Assembly (NCBI GenBank): GCA_013335115.1
Contig: JAAXWQ010000001.1
Location: 62,001-126,000, forward strand
DNA length: 64,000 bases
Source: Chlorobiaceae bacterium
GTDB taxonomy: Bacteria; Bacteroidota; Chlorobiia; Chlorobiales; Chlorobiaceae
Reading direction: 5' to 3'
The notes under the pieces are model-generated. The model did no database searches, was not told the DNA's origin, and saw nothing but the letters and a program-made list of their open reading frames with translations. The position numbers and the translations under genes were made by a program. This document shows, piece after piece, positions 1-10,412 of the stretch (positions are counted from its first letter, which is position 1; every line of letters starts with the position of its first letter).

Positions 1-2
1 TA

Positions 3-134
3 CAAGAAAACGAGCAATCAAACTCCGTTGATTATCCCCAATCGCCGAAAGAGCCTGAGGGTTCCCAGGATAAGCATGAGTTTTTGCGGGTGATTGCGTA
101 TTTTGACCAGGCTGCCTGCGGGTGGCGCGTGTAG
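3..134 (+). CDS. C-terminal end of an unidentified protein (5' truncated)
   Basis: This frame is open from the window edge and ends at TAG 132-134, giving about 43 residues ending in FLRVIAYFDQAACGWRV. The early part is polar and looks like a linker (QENEQSNSVDYPQ). I do not recognise the family. It ends 19 nt before the most likely start of the hydrolase at 154, which is the spacing expected for two genes in one operon. It could also be a chance open frame, because only a short piece is visible. Confidence 0.4.
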   Translation, partial: QENEQSNSVDYPQSPKEPEGSQDKHEFLRVIAYFDQAACGWRV

Positions 135-153
135 GACAACAACCTCCCGGGTT

Positions 154-1020
154 ATGGCTCTTCAGGACAAGTATATCGTCATCGGCGGCCATCGGCATCG
201 TTACCTCGAGGCTGGTCGGCAGGGCCCGCCCATGCTTCTCGTACATGGCATCTCTTCGTCGCTGGACTATTTCGGCCCGTCGATCCCGCTGCTCGCGAAA
301 TCCTTCCGCCTGCTGGCTATCGACCTCCTCGGATTCGGAGGTTCCGACAAGCCGAAAGGAAAGGCCTGGTCACTGTCGCTGTATGCCGACCTGATCCGTG
401 GGTTCATCGAGAAAACCGGCGCCGGTTCGGATGGCCCGGTATTGGCCACAGGGCATTCGATGGGCGGAAAGTACCTCCTTGCTACTGCACTGATCCATCC
501 GGGAACCTTCAGCAAGCTGGTACTGAGCAATACAGACGGGTTCATCACCCTGCCATCATTCGCCCGGGCACTGAGCCTGCCGGGTGTGCGGCATATCCTG
601 AAACCGATCGTCACCCGACGGGATATCGCTGAAAAAATGCTCGCTGCCGCGGTACACCGGATGGACAAGGTCGCCCCGGATACCTACCGCAGGATACTGG
701 AGGTCGCCCTTGACCACGACGCCTTCGAAACGGTCATGGGCCTGAACCGCAACCTCATGAACCTCGACCTGAAACGAACGGGGCTCAGGGCGCGGCTGAA
801 GGAACTTGACATCCCTACGCTGATCATCTGGGGGGACCGGGACCGGTACATGTCGCCGAAATACGCACAGATCGCCCTGCGGGAGATCCCTGGGTCCAGA
901 CTTGTCATGATCGGGGATTGCGGGCACTCGCCCATGCTCGAACACCCCGAAGAGTTCACCGCTGCAATCAGGGAGTTCGTCTTTTCTGAACCTCAAACGG
1001 ATAACAACCCATGCTCATAA
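154..1020 (+). CDS. alpha/beta-fold hydrolase
   Basis: A 288-residue single-domain alpha/beta hydrolase. Visible landmarks are the oxyanion segment LLVHGISSS, the nucleophile elbow GHSMGG with Ser102, the acid in [10 protein letters not shown] (Asp230 is the likely member of the triad) and His258 in [15 protein letters not shown]. These complete a Ser-Asp-His triad. The substrate cannot be told; relatives include epoxide hydrolases, haloperoxidase-like enzymes and C-C bond hydrolases. I chose ATG 154 because homology to the family begins there; an upstream TTG at 94 would overlap the preceding frame. The stop overlaps the start of tmk by 10 nt, so the two are probably co-transcribed. Confidence 0.85.
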   Translation: MALQDKYIVIGGHRHRYLEAGRQGPPMLLVHGISSSLDYFGPSIPLLAKSFRLLAIDLLGFGGSDKPKGKAWSLSLYADLIRGFIEKTGAGSDGPVLATGHSMGGKYLLATALIHPGTFSKLVLSNTDGFITLPSFARALSLPGVRHILKPIVTRRDIAEKMLAAAVHRMDKVAPDTYRRILEVALDHDAFETVMGLNRNLMNLDLKRTGLRARLKELDIPTLIIWGDRDRYMSPKYAQIALREIPGSRLVMIGDCGHSPMLEHPEEFTAAIREFVFSEPQTDNNPCS

Positions 1021-1664
1021 CGTTCGAGGGTATCGACGGGGCCGGCAAATCGACCCAGGTCACCAGACTGAAACGACGCCTCCAGGAGTCGGGCCGCGAG
1101 GTCCTCACGCTCCGGGAACCGGGAGGGACGGAGGTGTGTGAGAACATCCGGGAGCTGCTGCTCCAGAGCAAGCACGACATTACGCCGGTCGCCGAGTTGC
1201 TGCTCTTCGCCGCAAGCCGCGCCGAACTGGTGGAAAAGGTCGTCCGGCCGGCACTCGACAAAGGGGCCGTCGTCATCCTTGACCGATTCTCGGACTCGAC
1301 CACGGCCTACCAGGGCTACGGTCGCGGCCTCAGCCTCGAAATGCTGGAAGAGGTCAACCGGATCGCCACCTTCGGCCTGCAGCCGGACATCACCTTCTAC
1401 CTCGACCTTTCCCCCGAGGATGCCATGATCAGGAAGTTTTCGGAGAAGTCGCTGCCCCTGGCTTTCGACTCCGGGGAGCTCGACCGCATGGAGAGTTCCG
1501 GCCTCGAGTTTTACCGGCGGGTACGCGAAGGGTACCTCCGCCTCCAGGAAGCCCATCCGGATCGCATCCTGCTGCTCGACGCCCGCCTCCCCCCCTCGAC
1601 GCTCCAGGAGACGATCTCCGCGCATGTGGCACATCGGGAGGCTTCACCGGCAAGGATTCCATAA
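1011..1664 (+). CDS. tmk: thymidylate kinase
   Basis: Phosphorylates dTMP to dTDP with ATP, an essential step in dTTP synthesis in the cytosol. At 217 residues it has the usual length. The P-loop is GIDGAGKST (residues 7-15), followed by [14 protein letters not shown], the typical dTMP-binding TREPGGT segment. The DRF motif lies in [20 protein letters not shown], which holds the base-binding and lid-side residues. The start ATG lies inside the end of the hydrolase gene, which implies translational coupling. No other family fits. Confidence 0.95.
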   Translation: MLITFEGIDGAGKSTQVTRLKRRLQESGREVLTLREPGGTEVCENIRELLLQSKHDITPVAELLLFAASRAELVEKVVRPALDKGAVVILDRFSDSTTAYQGYGRGLSLEMLEEVNRIATFGLQPDITFYLDLSPEDAMIRKFSEKSLPLAFDSGELDRMESSGLEFYRRVREGYLRLQEAHPDRILLLDARLPPSTLQETISAHVAHREASPARIP

Positions 1665-1799
1665 AAACGGCGTCAGTTGACGTAACGGGAAACGCTTGGG
1701 CACCTGTTCGGCGTTGTAATTTAAAGTCGTTTCTTGAGCCATTTTTTTTCGTAACTTTAATGTCATAGTACTTCGTTATTTTCCTTCAGCCGGCTTTGC

Positions 1800-3062
1800 A
1801 TGCACAACACTATCGTCAAGGAAAGAAGTCTTCGTACCTGCAACTTCCCGATCACCCTGCAGGACATCAGAACGCTCAAGGAGCTCTATCGCCTCAAGGC
1901 CGAGACGAGGGATCTGCGCGAACCCATCGTGAAGAACATCATGAAGCAGCGGGTGGTCGGCAAGGGGTGCCTGGAGTCCCTGAAGAACGCTCTCTACTCA
2001 CTTGAGACCATCTACATCGACGACTATACCGGCCAGCGTCTCTTGCGCCTCGACGGCATGAAGCAGATCGAGGTCGACCTGACCTATGAGATCCGCGAAC
2101 TGCAGAAGGACATCTATTACCTCGAATACGGCGAAGACCGCTTCATCGAGTACCTCGCGAAGTTCATTCCGGGCTTCACCGATTACGTGAGCCAGGGGGT
2201 CGAAATGCTTCGGGGCAAGCGTTTCAGCGCCTTCATCACGGACCGCGACGGCACGACGAACAACTACTGCGGGCGCTACCGCTCTTCAATCCAGCCGATC
2301 TACAACTCGGTGTTCCTGTCGCGCTTCGCGAAAAACTGCTGTGACCACCCGTTGATCATCACCTCGGCACCGCTCAAGGATTTCGGGATCCTGAACGTCT
2401 CGATCAACCCCGAGCACATCTTCCTCTACGCCGGCTCCAAGGGCCGCGAATTCATCGACGTCGAGGGGAGGTTCAACTCGTTCCCGATCGAAAAGGGCAA
2501 ACAGGAGCTGATCCAGTTGCTCAACGAGCGCATGCAGCTGATCCTGCTCGACCCGTCGTTCGAGAAGTTCAACTTCATCGGCTCGGCGCTACAGATCAAG
2601 TTCGGCCAGACCACGATCGCCCGCCAGGACATCACCCGCTCAGTCAACGAAACCGAATCGGCGGACTTCCTCGAGAAGGTCAAGGGGATTGTCAGGGAGA
2701 TCGACCCGGAGGGCAAGAACTTCAGGATCGAGGATACCGGGCTCGACATCGAGATCATCCTGACCATCGACGTCGACCCTGCGACCGGCGGGATCCGCGA
2801 CTTCGACAAGGGGGACGGCCTCGAGTTCATCTGCCGGGAACTCGGCATTGAAAAGGCAAAAGGGCCGGTACTGGTCTGCGGCGACACCTCGTCCGACCTT
2901 CCCATGCTGCAGAAAGCCATGGAGATGTACGACGACGTCTGGGCCATCTTCGTCACCAGGGACGAGAAACTGATCAAGAACGTCCGCGAGATCTGCCCGA
3001 AGAGCTACATGGTGCCCTATCCGGATATCCTCCTGACCGTGCTGGGCCTGCTCTCACTCTGA
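1800..3062 (+). CDS. HAD-superfamily phosphatase, trehalose-6-phosphate phosphatase-like
   Basis: A 420-residue protein whose C-terminal two thirds form a HAD phosphatase: motif I is DRDGT with Asp148 and Asp150, motif II lies near LIITSAPL, and motif IV is [10 protein letters not shown] with Asp362. The first ~130 residues are a helical, charged extension absent from short trehalose-6-phosphate phosphatases. Subfamily IIB enzymes remove phosphate from sugar phosphates. The next gene, 43 nt on, carries a GH65 disaccharide phosphorylase, so a disaccharide phosphate such as trehalose 6-phosphate is a reasonable substrate guess. No trehalose-6-phosphate synthase is seen in the window. The exact substrate is inference. 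Confidence 0.75.
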   Translation: MHNTIVKERSLRTCNFPITLQDIRTLKELYRLKAETRDLREPIVKNIMKQRVVGKGCLESLKNALYSLETIYIDDYTGQRLLRLDGMKQIEVDLTYEIRELQKDIYYLEYGEDRFIEYLAKFIPGFTDYVSQGVEMLRGKRFSAFITDRDGTTNNYCGRYRSSIQPIYNSVFLSRFAKNCCDHPLIITSAPLKDFGILNVSINPEHIFLYAGSKGREFIDVEGRFNSFPIEKGKQELIQLLNERMQLILLDPSFEKFNFIGSALQIKFGQTTIARQDITRSVNETESADFLEKVKGIVREIDPEGKNFRIEDTGLDIEIILTIDVDPATGGIRDFDKGDGLEFICRELGIEKAKGPVLVCGDTSSDLPMLQKAMEMYDDVWAIFVTRDEKLIKNVREICPKSYMVPYPDILLTVLGLLSL

Positions 3063-3105
3063 TAGAAATGTTTTGTTTTTGCAACCAATTCACCGCAACC
3101 ATTCG

Positions 3106-6100
3106 ATGAGCATCAACTTCAAAGGCGTCATCTTCGATCTCGACGGAGTCATCACAGGAACGGCCAGGATCCACAGCCTTGCCTGGGAGGCCATGTTCAA
3201 CTCCTTCCTGAAAAACTATGCTGAAGTCAACAACGAGCCATACGTCCCGTTCGACCCTGCACATGACTACCTGAAATACGTCGATGGAAAGCCGAGAATG
3301 GAGGGGGTCAAGAGCTTCCTCGCCTCCAGGGATATCGAGATCCCCTACGGCGAGCTCGACGACATCCCGGAGCAGGAGACCGTCTGCGGGCTCGGAAATC
3401 GCAAGAACAGCCTCTTCACGGAAATCCTGGTCAAGGAGGGCCCGGAGGTCTTCCAGACTTCGGTCGAGTTCATCAAGGCGCTCATCGCCCGTGGCGTGCG
3501 CATCGGTATCGCCTCGTCAAGCCGCAACTGCAAGCTTATCCTCGAACTGTCCCACCTCGAAGAGCTTTTCGAGACCAGGGTCGACGGTGAAGTCTCCATT
3601 GAGCTGAAGCTCAAGGGCAAACCGAACCCCGACATCTTCATCACGGCGGCGGCGAACCTCGGCCTCGAACCACACGAATGCGTGGTGGTCGAGGATGCCA
3701 TCTCGGGTGTCCAGGCAGGAGCCAGGGGCAACTTCGGCCTCGTGCTCGGCATCGCGCGTGAAATCGAAGGCATCAAGCTCAAGGAGCAGGGGGCGGATAT
3801 CGTGGTCAGGGACCTCGGCGAGATCACCATCGAAGAGATCGAGGAGTGGTTCGGCCCCGAACTGGAAAAGGATGGATGGAACCTGCGCTACGACTCATGG
3901 TCGCCGCGCGAAGAGAAGCTCCGCGAAGCGCTCACCTCGACCGGCAACGGCTACATGGGCGTCAGGGGCGCCTTCGAATGCGGCATGCAGTCGAACCACC
4001 ACTACCCGGGCACCTATATCGCGGGCATATTCAACAAGCTCCCCTCCGAGGTCCACGGCCAGACCGTCTGGAACAACGACATGGTCAATTGCCCCAACTG
4101 GCTCTCGATCGAGTTCCGCATCGGCAACGGCGAGTTCATCAACCCGTTCGAGCAGAAGATCCTGAGCTACACCCAGAACCTCGACCTGCGCCAGGCCGTG
4201 ATGACGCGTGAAATCGTCATCCAGGACACCCTCGGCTGGATCACCAAGATCCGGAGCGAGCGCTTCTGCAGCATGGAAAACCCGCACCTGGCCGCCGTCC
4301 GGTTCACCATCGTACCGGTCAACTTCAGCGCGGAGGTCGAAATCCGCTCGGCCATCGACGGCAGGGTGCAGAACAAGGGCGTGGCCCGATACAGCAGCCT
4401 CGCCACCGACCATCTCGAACACGTTGACCACGGCCAGTCGGGAGACACCCTGTTCCTGCACGTCCGCACGAACCACTCGCACTATGACATCGTCACCCAT
4501 GCCCGGACGACCGTCACCTGCCAGTCTGCCAAAGCCCTTTCTTCTGAACGCAAGATCGTCAGTTCGCCTCGTTTCATCAGCGAGCGCTTCAGGCTTCCGC
4601 TCTCGGCCGACCAAGGATGCTCCATCGAAAAAGTGGTCTCGATCCACACATCGCTCGACCACGGCCATCCCGATCCGGTCGCGGCAGGCAAGGAGAGCCT
4701 GTCGGCTGCCGGCAGCTTCGACGAGCTGCTCGCCGCACACGCCAGGGCATGGGAAGCCGTCTGGGACCGTGCGGACATGCTGATCAAGGGCGACCGCTTC
4801 TCGCAGAAGGTACTCCGCCTCCACATCTACCACCTGATGGCGACCTCGTCGCCGCACAACCGGACGATCGACGCCGGCATGCCGGCAAGGGGCCTGAACG
4901 GCGAAGCCTACCGCGGGCACATCTTCTGGGACGAAATCTACATCTTCCCGTTCTTCAACCAGCATGCGCCCGAGGTCACCCGCGCCCTGCTCATGTACCG
5001 CTACCGCAGGCTTGACGCCGCCCGGGAGTACGCCCGCGAAAACGGCTACAAGGGGGCCATGTTCCCCTGGCAGACCGCCGACGACGGTAGGGAGGAGACA
5101 CAGGTCATCCACTACAACCCGAAGAGCGGCGCCTGGGACCCCGACTTCAGCTGCAGGCAGCGCCACGTTTCGATCGCCGTGTTCTACAACACCTGGCGCT
5201 ATATCCACGACACCGGCGACACGGAGTTCCTGAACAGCTGCGGCGCCGAGATGATCTTTGAAATCGCCCGGTTCTGGGCTGGCATCGCCACCCTCTCGCC
5301 CGATACCGGCCGCTACCATATCGAGGGGGTCATGGGTCCCGACGAGTTCCATGAGGAGCTGCCGGGCTCCGGCAAGCACGGAATCCGGGACAACTCCTAC
5401 ACCAACATCATGACGGTGTGGCTGCTTGAGAAAGCCCTCGAGGTCAGCGAGAAGCTAGACCCGGAGGTGATGGACCGCCTGATGGAGCGAATCCACATCG
5501 GCCACGACGAATTCTCGAGGTGGCGTGACGTCAGCAACCGCATGAACGTCCTGGTCGACGGTGACGGCATCCTCGAGCAGTTCGACGGCTATATGGGGCT
5601 CAAGGAGCTCGACTGGGAGCATTACAAGCACAAATACGGCAACATCCACCGGATGGACCGCATCCTGAAAGCCGAAGGCGACACGCCGGACAACTACAAG
5701 GTGGCCAAGCAGGCGGACGTGCTGATGACCTTCTACACGCTCACCCCGGCGGAGGTATGCCGCATCCTGGAGCGGCTCGGCTACCACATCGCCGACCCGG
5801 CAAGGTTCGTCCGCCAGAACTATGCTTATTATGAACCGCGCACGAGCCACGGATCGACCCTCAGCAAAGTGGTGCACTCGATCATTTCAAGCTACCTGCA
5901 CGACGGGCACGAAACCGCCTGGAACTGGTTCGCCGAAGCGCTGAAGAGCGACATCAACGACACGCAGGGCGGGACGACGCAGGAAGGCATCCACTGTGGC
6001 GTAATGGCCGGCACGATCGATACCGTGACCCGGTATTTCGCCGGAATCTCTTTCGACGACGACATGCTGAACATCGCCCCGAACCTCCCTGCCCACTGGA

Positions 6101-6273
6101 AGCACTTCGAAACGAAGCTCTGCTTCAGGAACAGCTGGTTCCGCATCAGGCTCTCCACGGCGGAGATCGCGGTCACGCTGCTCGACTCACCGTCCGGCGA
6201 GCTCAAGGCGCGCCTGGCGGGGCGCGAGGCCAAGCTCGTCAAGGGCGCCGAAACGAAGGTGCCCCTCGGCTGA
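3106..6273 (+). CDS. beta-phosphoglucomutase / GH65 disaccharide phosphorylase fusion
   Basis: A 1055-residue bifunctional protein. Residues 1 to ~230 are a HAD beta-phosphoglucomutase ([10 protein letters not shown] with nucleophile Asp11 and Asp13; cap and core motifs to [16 protein letters not shown]). Residues ~255-1055 are a glycoside hydrolase family 65 phosphorylase; the general-acid motif GPDEFHEE places the catalytic Glu at 747, and HGSTLS and [12 protein letters not shown] match the phosphate-site region. GH65 enzymes split trehalose, maltose or kojibiose with phosphate to beta-glucose 1-phosphate, which the mutase converts to glucose 6-phosphate, so the fusion links successive steps. 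The specific disaccharide is not settled. ATG 3106 is preferred over a TTG at 3073. Confidence 0.9.
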   Translation: MSINFKGVIFDLDGVITGTARIHSLAWEAMFNSFLKNYAEVNNEPYVPFDPAHDYLKYVDGKPRMEGVKSFLASRDIEIPYGELDDIPEQETVCGLGNRKNSLFTEILVKEGPEVFQTSVEFIKALIARGVRIGIASSSRNCKLILELSHLEELFETRVDGEVSIELKLKGKPNPDIFITAAANLGLEPHECVVVEDAISGVQAGARGNFGLVLGIAREIEGIKLKEQGADIVVRDLGEITIEEIEEWFGPELEKDGWNLRYDSWSPREEKLREALTSTGNGYMGVRGAFECGMQSNHHYPGTYIAGIFNKLPSEVHGQTVWNNDMVNCPNWLSIEFRIGNGEFINPFEQKILSYTQNLDLRQAVMTREIVIQDTLGWITKIRSERFCSMENPHLAAVRFTIVPVNFSAEVEIRSAIDGRVQNKGVARYSSLATDHLEHVDHGQSGDTLFLHVRTNHSHYDIVTHARTTVTCQSAKALSSERKIVSSPRFISERFRLPLSADQGCSIEKVVSIHTSLDHGHPDPVAAGKESLSAAGSFDELLAAHARAWEAVWDRADMLIKGDRFSQKVLRLHIYHLMATSSPHNRTIDAGMPARGLNGEAYRGHIFWDEIYIFPFFNQHAPEVTRALLMYRYRRLDAAREYARENGYKGAMFPWQTADDGREETQVIHYNPKSGAWDPDFSCRQRHVSIAVFYNTWRYIHDTGDTEFLNSCGAEMIFEIARFWAGIATLSPDTGRYHIEGVMGPDEFHEELPGSGKHGIRDNSYTNIMTVWLLEKALEVSEKLDPEVMDRLMERIHIGHDEFSRWRDVSNRMNVLVDGDGILEQFDGYMGLKELDWEHYKHKYGNIHRMDRILKAEGDTPDNYKVAKQADVLMTFYTLTPAEVCRILERLGYHIADPARFVRQNYAYYEPRTSHGSTLSKVVHSIISSYLHDGHETAWNWFAEALKSDINDTQGGTTQEGIHCGVMAGTIDTVTRYFAGISFDDDMLNIAPNLPAHWKHFETKLCFRNSWFRIRLSTAEIAVTLLDSPSGELKARLAGREAKLVKGAETKVPLG

Positions 6274-6279
6274 GGCAAC

Positions 6280-6309
6280 AAAACCGGGAGGGGGTGCCCT
6301 CCCGGTTTT
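6280..6309 (+). terminator. rho-independent terminator after the GH65 fusion gene
   Basis: A perfect 13-bp stem (AAAACCGGGAGGG at 6280-6292 pairing with 6297-6309) closes a 4-nt loop, starts 7 nt after the stop codon and ends in TTTT. It separates the disaccharide module from queA. Confidence 0.85.
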
Positions 6310-6387
6310 GCTTATGTCACCATCAAACACTATATACTCAGGTTCATAGGTTTTCAGGGACCTTAACCCATTGACCCATAACTGCAT

Positions 6388-7428
6388 ATGCGGCTATCGA
6401 ACTTTCGCTATACCCTTCCCAAAACCAGGATCGCCGATCACCCGGAATCTCCACGCGACGCTTGCAAGCTGATGGTGTTGAACCGTCGCAAGAAAGATAT
6501 CGAGCACAAGGTGTTCACCGACATCGTCTCCTTCTTCAAGAAGGGCGACCTGCTGGTGGTAAACAACAGCAGGGTGTTCCCGGCAAAGATCTTCGGGCAG
6601 AAGGAGAAGACCGATGCCAAGATTGAGGTGTTCCTGCTCAGGGAGCTGAACAAGGAGGCCGGGCTGTGGGACGTGCTGGTCGACCCGGCAAGGAAGGTCC
6701 GCGTGGGCAACAAGATTTACTTCGAGGACGACGTCGTGGCTGAAGTGGTGGACAACACCACCTCGAGGGGCCGGACGATCCGCTTCCTCAACCCGGAGAT
6801 CGACGTTTTCGAGATGGTCAACAAGATCGGCCATGTACCGCTTCCCCCCTACTTCACCCGTAAGCCGAAGGAGTGCGACCGCGAGGACTACCAGACGGTC
6901 TACGCGAACCAGACTGGCGCGGTGGTGGCTCCGATGGCTGGCATGCACTTCACCATGCCGCTCCTGCAGCAGATCCAGAAGGTCGGAGTCAAGATCCTGC
7001 CGATCACCCTGCACCCCAGCCTGAGCACGTTCAACGCGATCGAGGTCGAGGATGTCTCGAAGCACAAGATGGACTCCGAGTACTTCAACATTCCGTACCA
7101 GACGGCCATGGAGATCAACGAGACCAAGGTCAACAAGTCCGGCAGGGTGTTCGTGGTCGGCACCACCACGTGCCGAGCGCTCGAGGCCAACGCCACCGTC
7201 GACGGAAAGATCAAGTTCGGCCAGGGATGGACCGACAAGTTCATCTACCCGCCTTACCACTTCAAGGTGACGGATGCCCTCATCACCAACTTCCAGCAGC
7301 CCGAGACGACCCTCATGATGGTGGTCAGCGCCTTTGCCGAACACCGCCTGCTCATGGAGGCCTACAAGACGGCGCTGAAGAACAACTACCGCTTCCTCGC
7401 CTACGGGGATGCCATGATCATCTGCTGA
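6388..7428 (+). CDS. queA: S-adenosylmethionine:tRNA ribosyltransferase-isomerase
   Basis: Transfers and isomerises the ribosyl part of SAM onto 7-aminomethyl-7-deazaguanine in tRNA, making epoxyqueuosine in the wobble position of GUN-anticodon tRNAs. Its 346 residues match the family length. Diagnostic stretches are MRLSNFRYTLPKTRIA at the N-terminus, GDLLVVNNSRVFPAKIFG, LPPYFTRKP, then AGMHFTMPLL and TTTCRALEA. It is followed after 5 nt by ispD, probably in the same transcript. Confidence 0.95.
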   Translation: MRLSNFRYTLPKTRIADHPESPRDACKLMVLNRRKKDIEHKVFTDIVSFFKKGDLLVVNNSRVFPAKIFGQKEKTDAKIEVFLLRELNKEAGLWDVLVDPARKVRVGNKIYFEDDVVAEVVDNTTSRGRTIRFLNPEIDVFEMVNKIGHVPLPPYFTRKPKECDREDYQTVYANQTGAVVAPMAGMHFTMPLLQQIQKVGVKILPITLHPSLSTFNAIEVEDVSKHKMDSEYFNIPYQTAMEINETKVNKSGRVFVVGTTTCRALEANATVDGKIKFGQGWTDKFIYPPYHFKVTDALITNFQQPETTLMMVVSAFAEHRLLMEAYKTALKNNYRFLAYGDAMIIC

Positions 7429-7433
7429 GGCCC

Positions 7434-8177
7434 GTGAAAACCTTCGTCATCATCGCGGCCAGCGGCGTGGGCAAGCGCATGAACCTGGAAGGTGGCCTGA
7501 GCAAGCAGATGCTCCTGATCGGCGGACATCCGGTCATACGGCACACACTCAAGGCGTTCGAGGAGGCCTTGAGCGTCGAATCGGTCTACGTCGCAACCAA
7601 AGCCGACAACATCGCCCAGCTCGAAGAGCTCGTCGCCGGCCAGGGGTTCAGGAAAGTCAGGGCCATCATCGAAGGCGGCAAGGAGCGCCAGGACTCGATC
7701 GGCAATTGCATGGAGCTCATCGGCAAGGAGATCGCCCGCACGGGGTCCATGCCCGATGCCATCCTCGTTCATGACGGGGCCCGCCCTTTCATCCAGCCGG
7801 GGGAGATCGACGATATCGCAAGGCTCTCGGCGCAGTACGGCGCATGCGTGCCCGCCACCAGGCCGAAGGACACCATCAAATTCATCGGCAGTGAGCCCGG
7901 GATCTTCGGGGAGACCCTCGACCGGGGCCGGCTGCTGCAGGTGCAGACGCCGCAGGGGTTTGCACCGGAAAAGCTCATCGAGGCGCACCGCATGGCGCAG
8001 CGTGATGACTATTACGCCACCGACGATGCTGCCCTGGTCGAACGCTACTTCCCGGACCAGGGCATCCGAGTTTACGAAACCGGCTACCACAACATCAAGA
8101 TCACCACTCCCGAGGATGTCTTTATCGGCGAGGCGATCCTCGAAAGCCTGAAATCGCGCAAGGAAGAAAGGAATTAA
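7434..8177 (+). CDS. ispD: 2-C-methyl-D-erythritol 4-phosphate cytidylyltransferase
   Basis: Makes CDP-methylerythritol from MEP and CTP, the third step of the non-mevalonate isoprenoid pathway that feeds carotenoids, quinones and the bacteriochlorophyll tail. The 247-residue protein has the nucleotide-binding N-terminus AASGVGKRM with SKQM (family consensus GxGxRMG...PKQ), HDGARPFI and the ATRPKDTIK loop. The start is GTG at 7434, 5 nt after queA; the reading frame is open much further upstream, but that part is a shadow of queA. Confidence 0.93.
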   Translation: MKTFVIIAASGVGKRMNLEGGLSKQMLLIGGHPVIRHTLKAFEEALSVESVYVATKADNIAQLEELVAGQGFRKVRAIIEGGKERQDSIGNCMELIGKEIARTGSMPDAILVHDGARPFIQPGEIDDIARLSAQYGACVPATRPKDTIKFIGSEPGIFGETLDRGRLLQVQTPQGFAPEKLIEAHRMAQRDDYYATDDAALVERYFPDQGIRVYETGYHNIKITTPEDVFIGEAILESLKSRKEERN

Positions 8178-8231
8178 AACACCTCTGTCTTGTTGCTAAT
8201 TCAAGGGCGGCGTTTTATATTAGGGGCCTTT

Positions 8232-8305
8232 GGTGAGGTAGCTCAGTTGGTTAGAGCACAGGATTCATAACCCTGAGGTCGAGGGTTCAACTCCCTCTCT
8301 CACCA
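8232..8305 (+). tRNA. tRNA with CAT anticodon, probably elongator tRNA-Met
   Basis: A 74-nt cloverleaf. The acceptor GGTGAGG pairs with TCTCACC (one G-T), the D-arm is GCTC..GAGC, the anticodon loop is TTCATAA, and the T-arm is GAGGG TTCAACT CCCTC. There is one A-C mismatch at the base of the anticodon loop. CCA is not encoded. The absence of an unpaired 5' base argues against the initiator. A CAT anticodon can also belong to the lysidine-modified tRNA-Ile2; that cannot be excluded by eye. Confidence 0.9.
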
Positions 8306-8314
8306 CGTGGAAGG

Positions 8315-8334
8315 AGCCCCGGAAATCCGGGGCT
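8315..8334 (+). terminator. hairpin between the two tRNA genes
   Basis: AGCCCCGGA (8315-8323) pairs perfectly with TCCGGGGCT (8326-8334), followed by a short TT run. It may terminate part of the tRNA-Met transcript or act as a processing spacer. The weak T-tract makes full termination uncertain. Confidence 0.5.
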
Positions 8335-8346
8335 TTCCTCGCAAAA

Positions 8347-8419
8347 GCGGGTGTAACTCAGTTGGTAGAGTGTTTGCTTCCCAAGCAAAATGTCGCGAGT
8401 TCGAATCTCGTCACCCGCT
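8347..8419 (+). tRNA. tRNA-Gly (anticodon CCC)
   Basis: A 73-nt cloverleaf with acceptor GCGGGTG/CACCCGC, anticodon stem-loop TTTGC TTCCCAA GCAAA giving anticodon CCC, a T-loop GTTCGAATC and the discriminator T usual for tRNA-Gly. CCA is not encoded. It lies 41 nt after the CAT tRNA, with a hairpin between them. Confidence 0.92.
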
Positions 8420-8471
8420 CCCTCCGGTAACCGGCAGCTGCCGGCCCCCTTGTAGCATAACGCATCCCGTC

Positions 8472-8924
8472 ATGACACAGACATCGATCTTCACCGAGCC
8501 CATCACCCCCGAAGAACTCAACGCATCGCAGATCGTCGACGGCCAGATGGCACGGCACCTCGGCATGGAAATCACGGCGATCGGTGCCGACTACATGACG
8601 GCGAGGATGCCTGTCGACCACCGCACCATCCAGCGTATCGGCATCCTCCACGGCGGAGCCTCGCTCGCCCTGGCAGAAACCGTCGGCAGCATCGCGGCGT
8701 CCTACTGCGTGGACCGCAACCGGTTCTTCATCGTCGGCCAGGAGATCAATGCGAACCATCTCCGTCCCGTCAAGGACGGTGAAGGCTACGTCTACGCGAC
8801 CGCGAAACCGGTCCATCTCGGCCGCACTTCCCAGGTATGGGACATCCGCATCAGGAACGAAGAGGGCAAGATGGTCTGTATCAGCCGCTTCACGGTGGCC
8901 GTGCTCACGAAACCTGCCGGCTGA
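8472..8924 (+). CDS. hotdog-fold acyl-CoA thioesterase, MenI/YdiI-like
   Basis: A 150-residue hotdog thioesterase. The conserved core reads RIGILHGGASLALAETVGSIA, with the HGG catalytic turn and downstream Glu, then VGQEINANHLRPV and GRTSQVWDIRIRNEEGK. This pattern is characteristic of the YdiI/MenI branch, which hydrolyses 1,4-dihydroxy-2-naphthoyl-CoA in menaquinone synthesis. Green sulfur bacteria make menaquinone-7, so that role is plausible, but the branch also includes broader thioesterases. ATG 8472 is used; the frame upstream runs through the tRNA-Gly gene and is not coding. Confidence 0.85.
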   Translation: MTQTSIFTEPITPEELNASQIVDGQMARHLGMEITAIGADYMTARMPVDHRTIQRIGILHGGASLALAETVGSIAASYCVDRNRFFIVGQEINANHLRPVKDGEGYVYATAKPVHLGRTSQVWDIRIRNEEGKMVCISRFTVAVLTKPAG

Positions 8925-8999
8925 CAGGGTTTTTCCCGCTTCGCCGGCCGTTTTTCGGGAAACTTTTCATACCTTGAGCTTTCTTAACGTCCATTCTTC

Positions 9000-10400
9000 A
9001 TGGAGTTCAACGGCATGTTTGAAAACGGAGCCCCCTCCACCAACGGCGCTGCAATATCCCTCGAACGCCTGGCCAGTAAACAGAAAACCAGAAAGAAGTG
9101 GCTTCTGGTGCAACCGAAGAGCAGCACGAGCATGATGGTCGACTCCGGCTCGGTCAGCATGCCCCTCAACCTCATCATGGTCGCAACCCTGGCAGGGAAG
9201 CTCTTCGACGTCACCTTCCTCGACGAACGCACCGGCGACCAGGTACCCGAAGACTTCTCGGGCTATGACGTCGTAGGTATCACCTCCAGATCCCTCAATG
9301 CCACCAAGGCCTACGCCATCGCCGACCGTGCAAAAGAACAGGGCAAGATCGTGCTGCTCGGTGGCGTCCACCCTACCATGCTGAATGACGAGGCGCGCGC
9401 TCACTGCACCAGCGTCGTCTACGGCGAGATCGAATCAGTCTGGACGGAACTTGCCTCCGATATCCTGCAAGGCACCATGAAACCGCTCTACAAGGCGTCG
9501 GAACTGAAGCCGATGACCTCGATGGCCCGGCCCGACTTCAGCTACGCCCTCGACTCGCCCAACGCGAAGAAATACAGCACGAGGATTCCGATCCTGGCCA
9601 CCAAGGGCTGCCCGGTCGGCTGCAGCTTCTGCACCACCCCGACCGTCTACGGCAAGAGCTACCGTTATCGCGAGATGGAGCTGGTGCTCGACGAGATGCG
9701 GTACCATCAGGAGCGGCTCGGCAGGAAGCAGGCCATTTTTTCGTTCATGGATGACAACATCAGCTTCCGGCCGCACTACTTCACCGAGCTGCTTGAAGGC
9801 ATGGCGAAACTCGGCGTCCGCTGGAACGCCAACATCTCGATGAACTTCCTGCACAAGCCGGAGGTGGCCGAGATTGCCGGACGATCGGGCTGCGACCTCA
9901 TGAGCATCGGCTTCGAGTCGCTCAACCCTGACGTCCTCAAGAGCATGAACAAGGGCTCCAACCGCCTGCACAACTACCAGACGGCGGTCGGCAACCTGCA
10001 CAAGAATGGCATCGCCATCCAGGGATACTTCATGTTCGGCTTCGACGACGACACCGAGAAGAGCTTCCAGGCCACCTACGACTTCATCATGCAGAACCGC
10101 ATCGAGTTCCCGGTCTTCTCGCTGGTCACCCCCTTCCCCGGGACTCCGTTCTTTGAAGAGATGAAGCCGCGCGTCCGCCACTTCGACTGGGACAAGTACG
10201 ACACCTACCACTACATGTACGAGCCGAAGAAGATCTCAGGCGAGAAACTGCTCGGGAACTTCATCAAGCTCCAGCGTGAGGTCTACAAAGGCCGCGCCAT
10301 CATGCAGCGCATGCAGGGCAAGCCCCTCAACTGGGTCTGGATGGCCAACTTCGCCATGAACCGCTTCACCAGGAAACTGACGCCCGAGAGTTACCTGTAA
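9000..10400 (+). CDS. B12-dependent radical-SAM protein, BchE/BchQ/BchR family (probable bacteriochlorophyll side-chain methyltransferase)
   Basis: A 466-residue radical SAM protein. The N-terminal ~170 residues resemble a cobalamin-binding fold (LNLIMVATLAG, VLLGGVHPTML). The radical-SAM core carries CxxxCxxC in GCPVGCSFC (Cys204, Cys208, Cys211). The family includes BchE (ring E cyclase) and the green-sulfur methyltransferases BchQ (C-8 side chain) and BchR (C-12 side chain). Its 466 residues are shorter than BchE, so BchQ or BchR is more likely, and I cannot decide which; BciD-type C-7 oxidation is a further option. bchU lies 9 kb away on the other strand. It appears monocistronic. Confidence 0.8.
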   Translation: MEFNGMFENGAPSTNGAAISLERLASKQKTRKKWLLVQPKSSTSMMVDSGSVSMPLNLIMVATLAGKLFDVTFLDERTGDQVPEDFSGYDVVGITSRSLNATKAYAIADRAKEQGKIVLLGGVHPTMLNDEARAHCTSVVYGEIESVWTELASDILQGTMKPLYKASELKPMTSMARPDFSYALDSPNAKKYSTRIPILATKGCPVGCSFCTTPTVYGKSYRYREMELVLDEMRYHQERLGRKQAIFSFMDDNISFRPHYFTELLEGMAKLGVRWNANISMNFLHKPEVAEIAGRSGCDLMSIGFESLNPDVLKSMNKGSNRLHNYQTAVGNLHKNGIAIQGYFMFGFDDDTEKSFQATYDFIMQNRIEFPVFSLVTPFPGTPFFEEMKPRVRHFDWDKYDTYHYMYEPKKISGEKLLGNFIKLQREVYKGRAIMQRMQGKPLNWVWMANFAMNRFTRKLTPESYL

Positions 10401-10412
10401 ATCACTATCGCT

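Noticed and set aside
3895-5379. A 494-codon open frame on the minus strand inside the GH65 gene
   Set aside because: Antisense shadow of a GC-rich gene; composition is Val/Asp/Gly-rich without any recognisable motif, while the plus strand carries a clear family.
8307-8471. N-terminal extension of the MenI-like protein
   Set aside because: That stretch contains the tRNA-Gly gene; the protein starts at ATG 8472.
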